Positions 32,325 through 43,460 of a stretch of 64,000 nt of DNA are shown in pieces; the first letter of the stretch is position 1, and each line of letters begins with the position of its first letter. Position numbers and translations under genes: made by a program. The notes under the pieces are model-generated. The model saw only the letters and a program-made list of their open reading frames with translations. It did not search any database and was not told the DNA's origin. The DNA comes from Symsagittifera roscoffensis (lineage: Eukaryota; Xenacoelomorpha; Acoela; Convolutidae). The DNA is taken from contig NC_087063.1 in NCBI RefSeq assembly GCF_963678635.1, forward strand, positions 38,764,759 to 38,828,758, in the 5' to 3' direction.

Positions 32325-34600
32325 TAGACGCTTATATAGATCGTAATGTTAGTTTTCCGTTTTTATCAGAAAAAATCTCTTACCGCACCAAACACGATCT
32401 TTTGTAATTTGACTGTGATATACGCTTTAGAGCAATTCAAATTATGTCGCTGAAAGGAAGGCAATTTGCGATATCCAATTAAGAAAAAGGAAATGTTGCA
32501 AACAATTTAAATGACTATTGGTTTTGCACGTGAAATTTAGTTTTCAGGTTTTGCAGCAAAAAAGTTACCTATTGATCCAATTTTGTTTCACGTTGTTAGT
32601 TTTATGAATGTTGCTGGCGAACAAATGAATGAAATTTAGAGAGCTCCAAAGTGAAATATTTTTCTTCGAACTTCGTAAAAAGTCAATTAATTTTTTCTGT
32701 TTTACTCCAGTTCAATGACCTGAAGACGTTTTTATAGGTAGTAATGATATATATAATTTTTCGTTTTTTTTATCAGAAAAAATCTCGCTTTTTGACCGTA
32801 CCAACTTTGATCTGCAATTTAACTATGATTTACGTTTAAGAGCAATTAAAACTCATTCGCTGAAATGAAGACAACTTGCGATATCCAATCACGAAAGCGG
32901 AAACGGTGAAAAAAAGATGAATGATATTTGGGTTCGCGGGTGGAGTTTAATTAATCCAATTGTTTCATCTGTTAATTTTATGAATCTTGCTGGCCAAATA
33001 ATTAATCAAAATTAGGGAGCTTCAACGAGAAATGTCTTTTTTTTCGCACTTCGTAGGGCTCAAGAAAAAGAAAACGAATGATTTATGTTTACTTTATTTC
33101 AATTACCTTCAAAAATGTGTTTTTAAAAAATATATATTGGTTCTATTAGTAACTAAACTAAAGTGATGAAGTTCTTGTCTTTTCAAAAATTGCAAATCAT
33201 TCAAGTTTTTGCATTGACACGTATATTATGCATCGAGATAACTTGTTTCCTAAAATTTTAAAAACGAAGCCTTGGAAAGATCAAATTCATATTATTTGAT
33301 TTTGTCATTTTTTGAATTTTTGCACTAAAGGCTAGTTACCGGCAAAACATATTTAGCTAAAATTTCCATCAAAAGTTAGCTTCATTTCAAACTTTTAGGC
33401 GCCAGGTATTATATTCTGCACACTTGGAATATGAAATGATCAATTTCAATTTGTTCTTTGAAAATTACGTTTTTCGCTTAAAAATGCAAAAAAAAAACTC
33501 AAATTTCTTTGAAGATTTTTAAAACTAAAATTGTTTCTCAACCGAGATTTTCTTATTAAAAAAGCTAGTCATATACAATTTTGATCAAAGTTTTTTTTAT
33601 ACTGAAATTTCTTTGAAGAGTTTTTATACAGAAACTTTTTATCCAACCGAAGTTTTTTAAAGTGAAATTTCTTTGAAGATTAAAGAACCACGTGTTTTGT
33701 TCGAAGAAACTGAAGTAAGTGTGCTGGTCATGTATTTCTCAATGAGACCATTTTTTTGTCAGAGAAACTCTGCTCTGTGGTTGAGATTTTATGGTATATG
33801 CCAAAAATTCAAAACTTTGATCAAAATTGTATATGACTAGCTTTTTATATAAAAACGGTGAAAAAAAGATGAATGATTTTTGGGTTCGCGGGTGGAGTTT
33901 AATTAATCCAATTGTTTCATCTGTTAGTTTTATGAATCTTGCTGGCCAAATAAATCAAATCAAAATTAGGGAGCTTCAACGAGAAATGTCTTTTTTTTCG
34001 CACTTCGTAGGGCTCAAGAAAAAGAAAACGAACGATTTATGTTTACTTTAGTTCAATGACCTTCAAAAATGTGTTTTTAAAAAATATATATTAGTTCTAT
34101 TAGTAACTAAACTAAAGTGATGAACTTCTTGTCTTTTCAAAAATTGCAAATCATTCAAGTTTTTGCATTGACATGTATATTATGCATCGAGATAACTTGT
34201 TTCCTAAAATTTTAAAAACGAAGCCTTGGAAAGATCAAATTCATATTATTTGATTTTGTCATTTTTTGAATTTTTGCACTAAAGGCTAGTTACCGGCAAA
34301 ACATATTTAGCTAAAATTGCCATCAAAAGTTAGCTTCATTTCAAACTTTTAGGCTCCAGATATTATATTCTGCACACTTGGAATATGAAATGATCAATTT
34401 CAATTTGTCGTGTTCACGTGTTTTGTTCACGTGTTTTGTTCGAAGAAACTGAAGTAAGTGTGCTGGTCATGTATTTCTCAATGAAACCATTTTTTTGTCA
34501 GAGAAACTCTGCTCTGCGGTTGAGATTTTATGGTATTTGCCAAAATTTCAAAACTTTGATCAAAATTGTATATGACTAGCTTTTTATATAAAAAAAATCT
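32325..34600 (+). repeat. Tandem array of diverged and recent units
   Basis: The oldest unit (32,325-32,740) and the next (32,740-33,110) share ttttatcagaaaaaatctc, gcgatatccaat and gttttatgaatgttgctggc blocks. A recent duplication then repeats 32,898-33,453 at 33,854-34,411 (starts aacggtgaaaaaaagatgaa) with few changes. The adjacent segment 33,686-33,850 recurs at 34,425-34,595. The second copy lacks about 230 bp (33,454-33,685) present in the first. No real genes: the frame at 33,827-34,051 is repeat DNA. Confidence 0.85.
33555..33850. repeat. Inverted repeat pair, about 35 bp arms
   Basis: aaagctagtcatatacaatt at 33,559 continuing to about 33,592 is the reverse complement of 33,813-33,848 (aattgtatatgactagcttt). 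The arms enclose about 220 bp and could be terminal inverted repeats of a small MITE. In the second tandem copy only the right arm remains (34,557-34,592). Confidence 0.7.
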
Positions 34601-34649
34601 TTTTTATTTAAAAATCTTGAGTTGAATTTTTCTCCTATGTCATTTTGGC

Positions 34650-34990
34650 ATTTGCACTTGGTATAATGGTAAGGCGTTGATTTGGAGAATGTCTAATCGA
34701 GTGTTTGATAAACTGCCATGGCATTGGTAAGGTCTGAGGACAAGCTCTCGCCTGGCCTCTAGGAATAGTTTACCGCAGCTTGACCAATTTCGGCTGCAAT
34801 TATAGTACCACGTGTAAGATCTAGACGCACACAAGCGATCTTGAGTCGCAGGAAAAGAGCTTTGCTCAGCAGTATTTTTCAGCTGAAATGTGGGAAAATA
34901 AAAGAAAGGGACAGCCTCAGAAAGGCTAGATAGTTTTCCTTAGATCCCCTGCGAAAAGCAGAAACACTAGTTTTTATGTTGTTCAACCCA
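34650..34990 (+). repeat. Possible SINE-like element
   Basis: GC-richer than its surroundings. It starts with an A-box-like tggtataatggtaaggcg and ends with short A/T-rich direct repeats (ccaggaaatgttata at about 34,990 and 35,014). No clear B box. Low confidence. Confidence 0.25.
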
Positions 34991-35394
34991 GGAAATGTTA
35001 TATGTTGTTCAGTCCCAGGAAATGTTATAAACTGCGTTAAAAAGTGTCAGCCTGAACAAGTGAACACACTTCAAGTTTTTACACACTTCTTACATGCAAA
35101 ATGCGTTTTTAGATCTGTTCAAGTCTAGCTTTTTTCAGTTTAAACTCTCTTTGAGGATTTGTTAAAAAAAACTTATTTTTTTTTTCATATCAAAAACTTT
35201 TCTTAAATATCGCATTCAAGATTTTTTCTCATTATTTCATTGGAGTTTCCGAAGAGACAGAAATAATTAGGCTTGGTGTAATTTATATCTTAAAAAGTTT
35301 TTTTCTTAGTTGTCGTAACAATAGTCTAAATCATTTGAGAATTGCTTAAGTCTTGAGTTTAATTTTGTTTTGATATTTCACCTGTTATTATGAT

Positions 35395-35720
35395 TTTTTT
35401 TTCAAAATGCTAAATTACGGACTAATAACGCACGTTATATATCGTGCAAATAACGCACAGTGGCATAATAATCTGGTTAGGAAATTGTTCCAAAGTGACT
35501 TGAGGCAAGTTTTTTTTTAAATTTAATAAGGTTAAACTAAATGCTCATTCGATAAGTTTGTACTTTCATTAGATAGCGTGTGGGGGAAAAAGTTCAAACT
35601 GATTTGTTTTGAAAATTTATCCATTTTTTTATTTTTTCAAAATAGTTTCATCCGAATTCATTTTAAACGTCTTACAGACTAAGGGCAAAGTTCAGGGCTC
35701 TCCCCTGAAACGAACCAGTT
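35395..35720 (-). repeat. Dispersed repeat family A, diverged inverted copy
   Basis: Reads, in reverse, the family A blocks: taacgcac motifs, attgttccaaagtgact, gtactttcattagatagcgtg, then ttcagggctctcccctgaaa, in the order expected for a minus-strand copy. Old and diverged. Confidence 0.55.
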
Positions 35721-36284
35721 TTGAGGTGGATTAAAAGCGGTTTTGAGCTAATTTACAAGCCAGTTTTGAGGTAATTTTTTTTCTATGCACGTTAAAAGAA
35801 AAAATACTCAATTTAATTTTACTTGGTTGACTGTTTGCAGGTTCTAAAAAACTTCATCCAAATTTGTTTTGTTTCCATAACATACTGGCCCTGCGACGCA
35901 GGAAAAAATGATTTACTCAAAAAAGATTACTTTACTGATTAGCAAGTTGATTAAGAGGTTGTTTCTAATAAAAAAAATTTTTTAATTAAGGCAAAAATTT
36001 TCAAAGAAATTACTATATCTAAAAGTAACTTTGAGAACGGTCTGATACAAGAAAGTTATTCAAACATTTGACTTCTTAACTTAAAAACAGGGTGTTTCAA
36101 ATAAACTGTTGTTTTATAAAAAACTGGTCATTTCATAACCGCTTGACTTCAAATGTGGATGGGACGAGCAAAACAGACAAAAATTTGACTTAAAATAAAA
36201 ACTACATTGCTTAGATCAACTTGATTAAAAATCTTCCACTGTTCAAAAATTTCGCACCCGCTATGTCCCCACTGTTTCACCTTT

Positions 36285-36800
36285 TTAAGCTACAAACACT
36301 TTTTTTAGGTTCGACTCTTATCTAGCCATTTTAAGCAGAAATTTTTAAAGATCAACCGAAAACTATTGTTGTTTTAACTCAAAATTTAAAAAATAATTCT
36401 GCTCTAACCCGTTTTTGTAAAATAATGGTGTTTAAAGGTTGCCAATATGGCCAGTTTGGCTTAATTAACGCATGATCGACTTCGCGCTACTAACGCGTAA
36501 GCGGCGATCAATTGACCTTAGAAATCGTTCCAAATTGGTTAAAGCCCTATATTTGTTTTAATTGCTACGACACTAGGAGCTAAATTTATCAGTTTGTCTT
36601 TTATATGGCGTGTGCAGGGATGATAAAAAATCTCAAAAATTTTGAAAACATTTCACATTTTTTTCCGAAAAATCGATCAATTTTTCTTTTGTGCAAACAC
36701 TGCTCCATAGACTTTAAAATGCAGTCAAAACTTTCAAGGTTTCGCCCTGATACGAGCTGTTTTGTGCTATTTATCAAAGCCTGCCTATCAAAGTCCGTAA
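36285..36800 (-). repeat. Dispersed repeat family A copy nested in the mariner
   Basis: A complete minus-strand unit. Reading leftwards from 36,800 it has gctcgtatcagggcgaaacc, ctccatag-type block, catccctgcacacgccata, ctaggagc, then cgcttacgcgttagtagcgc, ggccaaactggcc and aaaatggctagataag. Matches the order in the copy at 40,885-41,570. Confidence 0.8.
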
Positions 36801-36804
36801 CGTA

Positions 36805-37035
36805 ACCCCGATTTTACAGCCCGGATATCAACCACATCGATTAATTGATTTTTGGCTGTGAGGTCCTCTGGCAAAAGTTCTACATCATGCTAATCTACGT
36901 GGTATTCAGGAACTCATTCAATCATTGGAAGATGCTAGCAGTACGGTAAGGGCCCAGAATTATAAGGACTCATTGAAAAGTTTGAAGAAAAGATTACAAG
37001 TCTGTGTGGCGCAAAATGGTGGAAATTTCCAATAA
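36805..37035 (+). pseudogene. Mariner-type transposase C-terminal remnant
   Basis: FYSPDINHID-LIFG (about 36,813-36,858) matches the family block around the last catalytic Asp (YSPDLNP-DY--W). After a frame change, ELIQSLEDASS (about 36,912) and SLKKRLQVCVAQNGGNFQ (about 36,980-37,033) match the C-terminal RL-xC--xxG--F block. Broken by stops. Its position just inside the right inverted repeat supports the call. Confidence 0.75.
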
Positions 37036-37151
37036 TTTTTATATACAAATTCAAGGTTTTAAAGTTTTGTTCAATTGTCTTTTATCTGCAGAAAGAATTC
37101 GCAAAACAAACTAAAGCGTTTTCAAAATCTAAAATTTATTTGAAACACCCT

Positions 37152-39344
37152 ATTTTATCAACAAAAACGATAAACAAGTTACAAAGGTTGTCTTAATTTT
37201 TTTTGTTTTCATGTTAGACACTTTATTATCCCAGGCAAACATGTGTTTTCATTCACTGTTTATTTTCATGGCACGTTTTTCTGTTCTGTGGGGACAAGTG
37301 CGTGGGGACAAGGAAACTTTTGACATGGTGTTTCACATTACTGCCGAGAAAATGTTTGCTGCAAAAAACACTCCGTTCAAGAATCATAACTCAAAGTGTC
37401 AATTCACTGAAAAGTGCGGTGGATTTTGGATACCATGCCATTTTTAATTGAAAATAAAATGAGATTTTGCATATGAGCAGCATGGAAAACGAGCGGCTAC
37501 AATGTCGGAAACTTCTATTTTTTTGTAGATGATAAAAAAGTAATCATTTCAAACCAAAAGATTTTAACTGTTTGTAAATTCTAATCGTAAATTCTAATCT
37601 TTTTGGGGAAAAAAAAATTTTTTTTTCTACAGTTAATCATTACCCTTACCATAGATTTTTCCCGTAATAACTTTAGGCACGGAGTGGTCAAAATGAAAAA
37701 TTGTAAATTTGGGTTCAGTTTTTATTTGTTTCTAATTTTTGAGTCTTCAGCACACTTGGTCTGGAGGTAACGAATACGCCTGGTACGGCGAAAATCGTGG
37801 GTTTAGATCTGACAGGACTTGTTTTTTTTTCAAACGGTGAATATTCCGTTTCAAAAAAAATTGTCGGCTCATCTTTTGTCAGCTTATCTTCTGTCGGCCT
37901 AGTTGTCATATTGTAATTTTTTAAAAAAATTTATTTGTTCCTTACGTTATGGCTGCTTTAAGTGTCCTGGTTTACCTCTCATGTTTTTAATTATAGTAAC
38001 CTTTCGGTCTATTTTTGGTCTATTTCGGTCTATTTCTTGTCGGCCTAATTATCGGTCTATTTTTAGTGACCTAGTTTTGATTCGTTTCAAGGGAAATAAA
38101 AATTTAATGCGCACCTCTGAATCGCGCAAATGCTAAAAAAAGTCATAGAAATTCTACTTCAAGTTTTTCATCACAACAAATTTTTTTTCGGCTTTTTGTT
38201 TTTTTTCTTTTCCTTTTTTTTCGTCTTGATAGGTTTTGGCCTATATGATATCGATTTAGTGGCCATAATGCGATTCTCGTCGACCAAAAAAATTGTGTGT
38301 GCATGTCTGACGTCTGTATTTTGAGGGTGAAGTCGAATTATTAACTTAATTCTTGTTAACTTTTTTCGGCCTAAAGGGTTTCTGCCAAAGTATTCCTAGG
38401 TTTTTTCTACCGTTTGGTAATTATTCTTCCGATGCTTATTTCACAGTCCATCGTCCTGGCATGTTTTTGTTCTATTTGAAAACTAGCCTTATTGTTTTGA
38501 TAGATCTAGTTTTTTTGACACTTTTGATTTTTTTTTCTACTTTTTCCGACTTAGCGGCTTTCTCGTTTTGCATCACAAATGGTGCGAAGCTCAGCTTTGC
38601 CTTTGTTTCACAATGATGCAATCATGGCCCAACGAAAAACTCAATAGTTATGGTTGAATAGAAAGCAGATGTTATTGCGTTTTGTGAAATCTGGCCAAAG
38701 GAAACTGAAGGATATGATCCTCTTGTAAGTTACAATCGGAAAAAAAATGAAATGAAAGTTGTATTTTTTGGGATGACAGCTTGAATTTGAGTAACACGTT
38801 TTGTTTGAAGGCAATTTAATAAGTCAATTGAGCTAAGTTGTGAAAAAAACGATGTCTTTTCTTAGTAATGACAAAACATCGTGACAATTTAATACGTTTT
38901 TGAAGTTTTTACTAATCACTTGGCTAACCTAAAGTTCATTGAACCAAAAAATTTTATATGCTGTGACTCCATTTTAATAATTTTGTTTCTGGTGGTGAGT
39001 TACCAAAAAAAATCAAAAATGTTCAATTGGTGGGGTTGCAGTGATCTTAACTAGTCGACCACTTGGGTTGCTTGATTATTAAGAATTGCTTCAAAATATC
39101 ATAACGTGATTCATTCTTAGATCATATGTAGATACTTTAATTTCATTCAATGGACTAAATTTAAATATCAAAATTGATGAATTTAAAAAAAAAACTTGAA
39201 ACAATTCAAAACAAAATTTTTTGATGTTTTTTTTGAAAAGAACCATCTCTCACACACGAAAAAAAAATACAAGATGATATATTTTGAAGATAGCTAAGCT
39301 TTAAAAAGACTATTGAGCAGGCCCCAATCAGACTTGGATTTTTC
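37152..39344. other. Non-coding stretch with ggcctaa-type motifs
   Basis: No gene. Repeated short phrases such as gtcggcctaattatcggtct and ggtctatttcggtctattt at 37,860-38,070 form a degenerate local repeat. The open frames here are T-rich and have no recognisable protein features. Confidence 0.5.
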
Positions 39345-39480
39345 CTGGTGCGGATTGAATCTCCGCCTACGCGTTAATGTATTGCGCGTTAATTGTCTCA
39401 AACTGGCCACATTGGCAATATATAAAACCCCAGCGATAAAAGGCCACCAATAGGGCACCATGAAAACTACGCAAGTTTTA
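39345..39480 (+). repeat. Dispersed repeat family A, partial copy
   Basis: Contains only the core (ggattgaatctccgcctacg, gcgcgttaattgtctcaaac, tggccacattggcaatat). The outer modules are missing. Confidence 0.7.
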
Positions 39481-39734
39481 CCAGACACAGTAGCAACGGT
39501 TCTTATTTTTTACGAGTTTGTCTCACCACTTTCGACCGGAGCCGAACGGTAGCGGAGGTGTTTTGACCTTTTGGAACAACCGAGAAAAGAAATCATTTGA
39601 CAGAAAACAACGCCTGTTTAATTTCTAGTTTTCAAAACAAAAAAAACAGTAGCAATAAATACATACATCCGAACAGTCGAATATATCCACTATATCCAAT
39701 TAGTTGACAATGCAATAATTAAGGTAGATATTGC

Positions 39735-40330
39735 AAACTAGGAGGGCCCAAAACTTTACTGGGAGATTTAAATGCTTTGCAAAATGCGGAAACTGATAGG
39801 ATAACCACTGTAGGGCAGACCTCGGCATACACATCGCAGGTGAAAATCTTCAAGAAGTTGAAACTGATTATAGATGAGATACACTTGAATGATCTAGCTG
39901 CAACCTTAGATAACATAGAAACAACTCGCGAACGTTTAAGAACAGGGACAAAATGCTGACTTGACTACATTTTCACTAATTATATAGACAGTAGCAATCA
40001 AATAATTACCCATAGAAAGCAATGGAGTGACCATGCGGTGCTTGAAGCTCGTTTCAAAAACGATGAGATAGAGAGAGGCCCAGGCATATGGAGGCGAAAT
40101 AACAACGTCATAGCAGCCAACGAAAATCGAATACACGCCAGACTATCGCACTGGTCCGGATCTTTTAAAGACTGCGATTCAGAGAATCAGAGACTTCGCG
40201 ACCTTTTGAGATGAATATGCATTGACCGCGCACGATTGAAAAGTTAATACAGGACTTATCTTGAAACAACTTTATTAGAAACGCCTTGTAAGGTAGAAAA
40301 GGCAAATTCCAAAGGGCTCCCTAAGATTGT
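39735..40330 (+). pseudogene. LINE apurinic-type endonuclease fragment
   Basis: Exonuclease-endonuclease-phosphatase domain of a non-LTR retrotransposon, which nicks target DNA. A single frame from about 39,762 to 40,214 has one stop (39,957-39,959). It contains GDLNALQNAETDR (GDLN at 39,762-39,773), LDYIFTNY (from 39,960) and QWSDHAVLEARFK (catalytic-type SDH at 40,026-40,034), followed by GPGIWRRNNN, the usual start of the linker before RT. No RT was recognised downstream, so only the endonuclease part is present. Confidence 0.8.
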
Positions 40331-40884
40331 TTAAAGAGAACATGCGATAAGTACTACGTGTAAAACAGATTTTGTAGTATAGAACATACAAAGAGAGGTA
40401 ATTACTTCTTCAGACCGACTGCACGTAAAAGCTAATTTAAAAGTTCAAAAATCTTCTCATAAATGAGCTCCAGACAACAATATGTTTCAGATGATATAAG
40501 AAAAATTTAGTGCTCTAAAATTTGGTAAGTTGGTTATTGATCAATCGTCTGATGTTTCAAAAAAATGAAAATCTTTTAAAACGCTCATACTTTTCGATTA
40601 AAAAGTCTATATTTGTCGCTCAAAAGGCTTTAAATGCCAAACAAAATTGTCACCTCGAAGTCAGTGTCGTCAGATAAAACGTCGTCCATTTCCACTGCAG
40701 TAAAATTCTGATTCACAATTTGCGTTTTCACCGACGAAGTTTGAAACGGGCGTCCACTTGTTTGATCTTTCCGAGGCAAAACCTTGCTTGCAGTAGTTGT
40801 TTTGGTACTTGGCGGTCTCTGACCACTAATCTGAGACAAGAAATGGATATCCGAGGATTTCTGTTCTGCAAACACGCCTATAAC
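40331..40884. other. Non-coding stretch after the LINE fragment
   Basis: Nothing recognised. The - frame at 40,630-40,875 is Ser/Thr-rich with no identified family. Confidence 0.4.
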
Positions 40885-41570
40885 ACAAACAAGACTGCTC
40901 GTATCAGGGCGAAGCCCTGAATGTTCCGACTGCCTTTTAAGGTTTTATGGAGCAGTAATAACATTAAAAAATTAAATGTATTAAAATTTAAAAAAAAACT
41001 TTTTTTAATTTGAAATTTTTTATGAAAAACATCCCCCCACACGCCATTTAAAGTACAAAAAGAGGCTCTTTCCAGTTTCCCCCCTTTCAAATTCAAATTT
41101 GAAAAGCTTATTTAACGTTGTCATTATGCAATGAAATTCAGATTTGTTCTTCATACTTTACAGCGTAACATCACGCATTTAGCCGTAATAACACGTATAA
41201 CAAACATAAAACTCGGTATTTTGAAAGGGGGGAACTGGAAAAGAGCCCAAAAAGATAGATTTAGCTCCTTGTAACCAATCAATTATGGCCAATAAGCTTC
41301 TTTTAACCAATTTGGAACGATTTTAAGACGGATTAACTCTCCGCTTACGCGTTAAAAGCGCGAAATATATCGCGCGTTAATTGTCCCAAATTGGCCAAAA
41401 TGGCATTCTTTAAACCCCCATAACTGTACGAAAAATGATCACAGGTGAAATATCTTTTCAAATTTGAGCTCAGGACAACAATACCTTTTGAATGATATTA
41501 AAAAATTCCGTCAAAAATGGCTAATTAAAAAGTCGAATTTTGTCTGAAGAAAAAAAAACCCACCTGAAGT
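40885..41570 (+). repeat. Dispersed repeat family A, best-preserved copy
   Basis: Begins with ctgctcgtatcagggcgaag, continues through catccccccacacgccattt, ccaatttggaacgatttta, ctccgcttacgcgttaaaag, gatcacaggtgaaatatctt and ccgtcaaaaatggctaatta, and ends near 41,570. It contains the perfect 7-bp hairpin TCAGGGC-GAA-GCCCTGA (about 40,904-40,920). No coding capacity. Confidence 0.8.
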
Positions 41571-41586
41571 TCCTGAACAAAGTTTA

Positions 41587-41626
41587 AGTAAGGCGAGTAG
41601 ATATGCAGATATCTTCTCGCCTTACT
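41587..41626. other. Short strong hairpin
   Basis: AGTAAGGCGAG (41,587-41,597) pairs with CTCGCCTTACT (41,616-41,626). After a T-T mismatch, AGATAT (41,599-41,604) pairs with ATATCT (41,609-41,614) around a GCAG loop: 17 of 18 positions paired. Weaker pairing continues outward (aaagttta / aactcttt). It lies just right of a family A copy. Could be a palindromic MITE core or a small-RNA hairpin; undetermined. Confidence 0.7.
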
Positions 41627-41630
41627 TTAA

Positions 41631-43079
41631 CTCTTTCCTCCAACAAACGACATTTTATAGTTGGTCCGTTCATTGTATCAGGTCAAGAATGCTCATCCGG
41701 TATGCTCAGTGTAGCTGAAATGTTGATAATACGAGGCAATCCCTGGCCAAGTTCTTGAATTTAAGTTTTGAGGAGGGACTCGGGGGAAGAATTTTTTTTT
41801 TCAAGCCAGCCATTCCGCATAAAGACAAGGATAGCCGGTTATTGAGCAAGTCATTTTTTAGCGTGGTTTGAAAAGAAGATCGTACAAAAGCCTAAAACTT
41901 AAGCATATTTGACACTCTCTGTGAAATTGGCAAAATTGCCAACAGTTTCAGTCAACAAAAGACTAGAAAAACGAAAAAAAAAATTGTTAAAAAAGTTTTA
42001 AAAAATATCTCACATTTTTAGAAAAATTTTGCTAATTTTTTTATTTTTGAATAACAAAACGGTGTTAAAACTTCAAACAATATTTTATTTTTAGTAAATT
42101 TTAATTTTCAGGGCTTGAATTGGCTGATCTTTTTTCTATAAAAAGCCAATTATACGCCTGCTCGCTCGCTTTATTCGTCAAAACTAGACTAAAACTCAAA
42201 AATTTCAAACCGATTTTTCTCGTCGCTGAATTTTGAATGATTGTCCAATGATTTATTTGGATTGATTTAGCGTGGAATTCCAAAAAAGTTGAAAAAAAAC
42301 TAAGACACCTGAATATAAAGTTCGTACCGATTTTCAATGGTCGAAAAAAAAAATAAACGACACCAGCGTTATTTGTTGTCAAAATTGACCCAATAAGATA
42401 GTATTTTGATGTACTTCAGCAGACAAAAAAAATGATTATGAGTCAAAGCGTGCTATGTTTTGACGGGCTTCATCTGAAAATGACAGTTCCTTGACCGACT
42501 CAATAAAAAATATACAAAAACGGTTGGGCTACATAAGGGTCTCTGTTTCATACAATTTTCTCATAAGTTGAACCGGTAGTCTTTTTTTAGTTTTTATTTG
42601 CCCAAGCGAAGCCAAAAGCTAAGTTTACCGAGAAAACAGATATTATCTCCTGTCTCAGTCGGGAAATGTTCCCTCCAACACCAAACTTTCAAAATTTTAT
42701 GTCGGTTAAAAGTAAATAATATAGAAAACAACTCCATATTTGTTATTACTTCTGTGTTATTAAAGATATTTTTCAGGTTCTATGCACCAATCAATACTAC
42801 AAGAGTTAAAGAGAGAAAAGTACAACAGCACGACATCAGCGGCAGCGAGTGGGCTTTTTGAAATGTAACAGCGAGAGATATGTGGCTTGAAAAAAGTTCA
42901 GAAATTTAAAAAGTACTCCCAGTTCAATGCGATTTAAACAGGCAGGCAAACTGTTAGTCGACTTTTGTGGTTGATGGTTGAAATGTCTCGGCCCAGGCTC
43001 CATAGAGCACCCGTGGCTGTGTAGATTTTGATAACATTAGAAAAAAATTTCCGATTTAATTACTCAAACTATGCACGTT
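41631..43079. other. Non-coding AT-rich stretch
   Basis: No gene recognised. The - frame at 42,101-42,382 and + frame at 42,598-42,861 lack recognisable features. Confidence 0.5.
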
Positions 43080-43460
43080 CATTGCTTTGGTATTATTGAC
43101 GTTGATTAAAATCTGATTTGTATTAGCCAATTTCTTCATTTTTTACATTGGTTTTTGCCCAAAATCTGATTTACAATGATGGTTTTCTATGATTTCATTT
43201 TTATTTTTTTGAGCTCAAAATCTGGTTTATTTAGACATTTTTCTTGATTTGTTATATATGATAATGCACGAAATCTGATTTACAATGATAATTTTCTAGA
43301 TTTTTATTGCATATTTTTGACCTCAATATTTGATTTTTAGGTACTTTTTTCTCTTTTTAAAACAGTGGTTTTTGCCAATATCTGATTTACATTGATAGTT
43401 TTTTAAATAATTTCATTGCATATTTTTGAGCTCAAAATCTGGTTTTTATTGAAAATGTTT
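43080..43460 (+). repeat. Degenerate tandem repeat, period about 110 bp
   Basis: The phrase (a/c)aaaatctgatttacaatgat recurs at about 43,160, 43,270 and 43,378 with the partner gagctcaaaatctggttt about 60 bases later. This gives three to four diverged units. Confidence 0.75.

Larger units (their letters stand above)
36088..37151 (+). mobile_element. Mariner-type DNA transposon with 17-bp terminal inverted repeats
   Basis: Left end cAGGGTGTTTCAAATAAA (36,088-36,105); right end TTTATTTGAAACACCCT (37,135-37,151), a perfect 17-bp inverted repeat. A transposase C-terminal remnant (36,805-37,035) lies near the right end. About 500 bp of the interior is a family A insertion (36,285-36,800). Without it the element would be about 550 bp, so most of the transposase gene was deleted earlier. 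A TA duplication at the ends is not obvious. Confidence 0.8.

Noticed and set aside
34640..34834. 64-codon - strand frame
   Set aside because: Lies in a repeat-like GC-richer patch with no recognisable protein feature.
40885..41570. Family A as a Helitron (hairpin near one end)
   Set aside because: The hairpin TCAGGGC-GAA-GCCCTGA is not followed at the usual distance by a CTRR end, and no TC start or A/T insertion site was seen.
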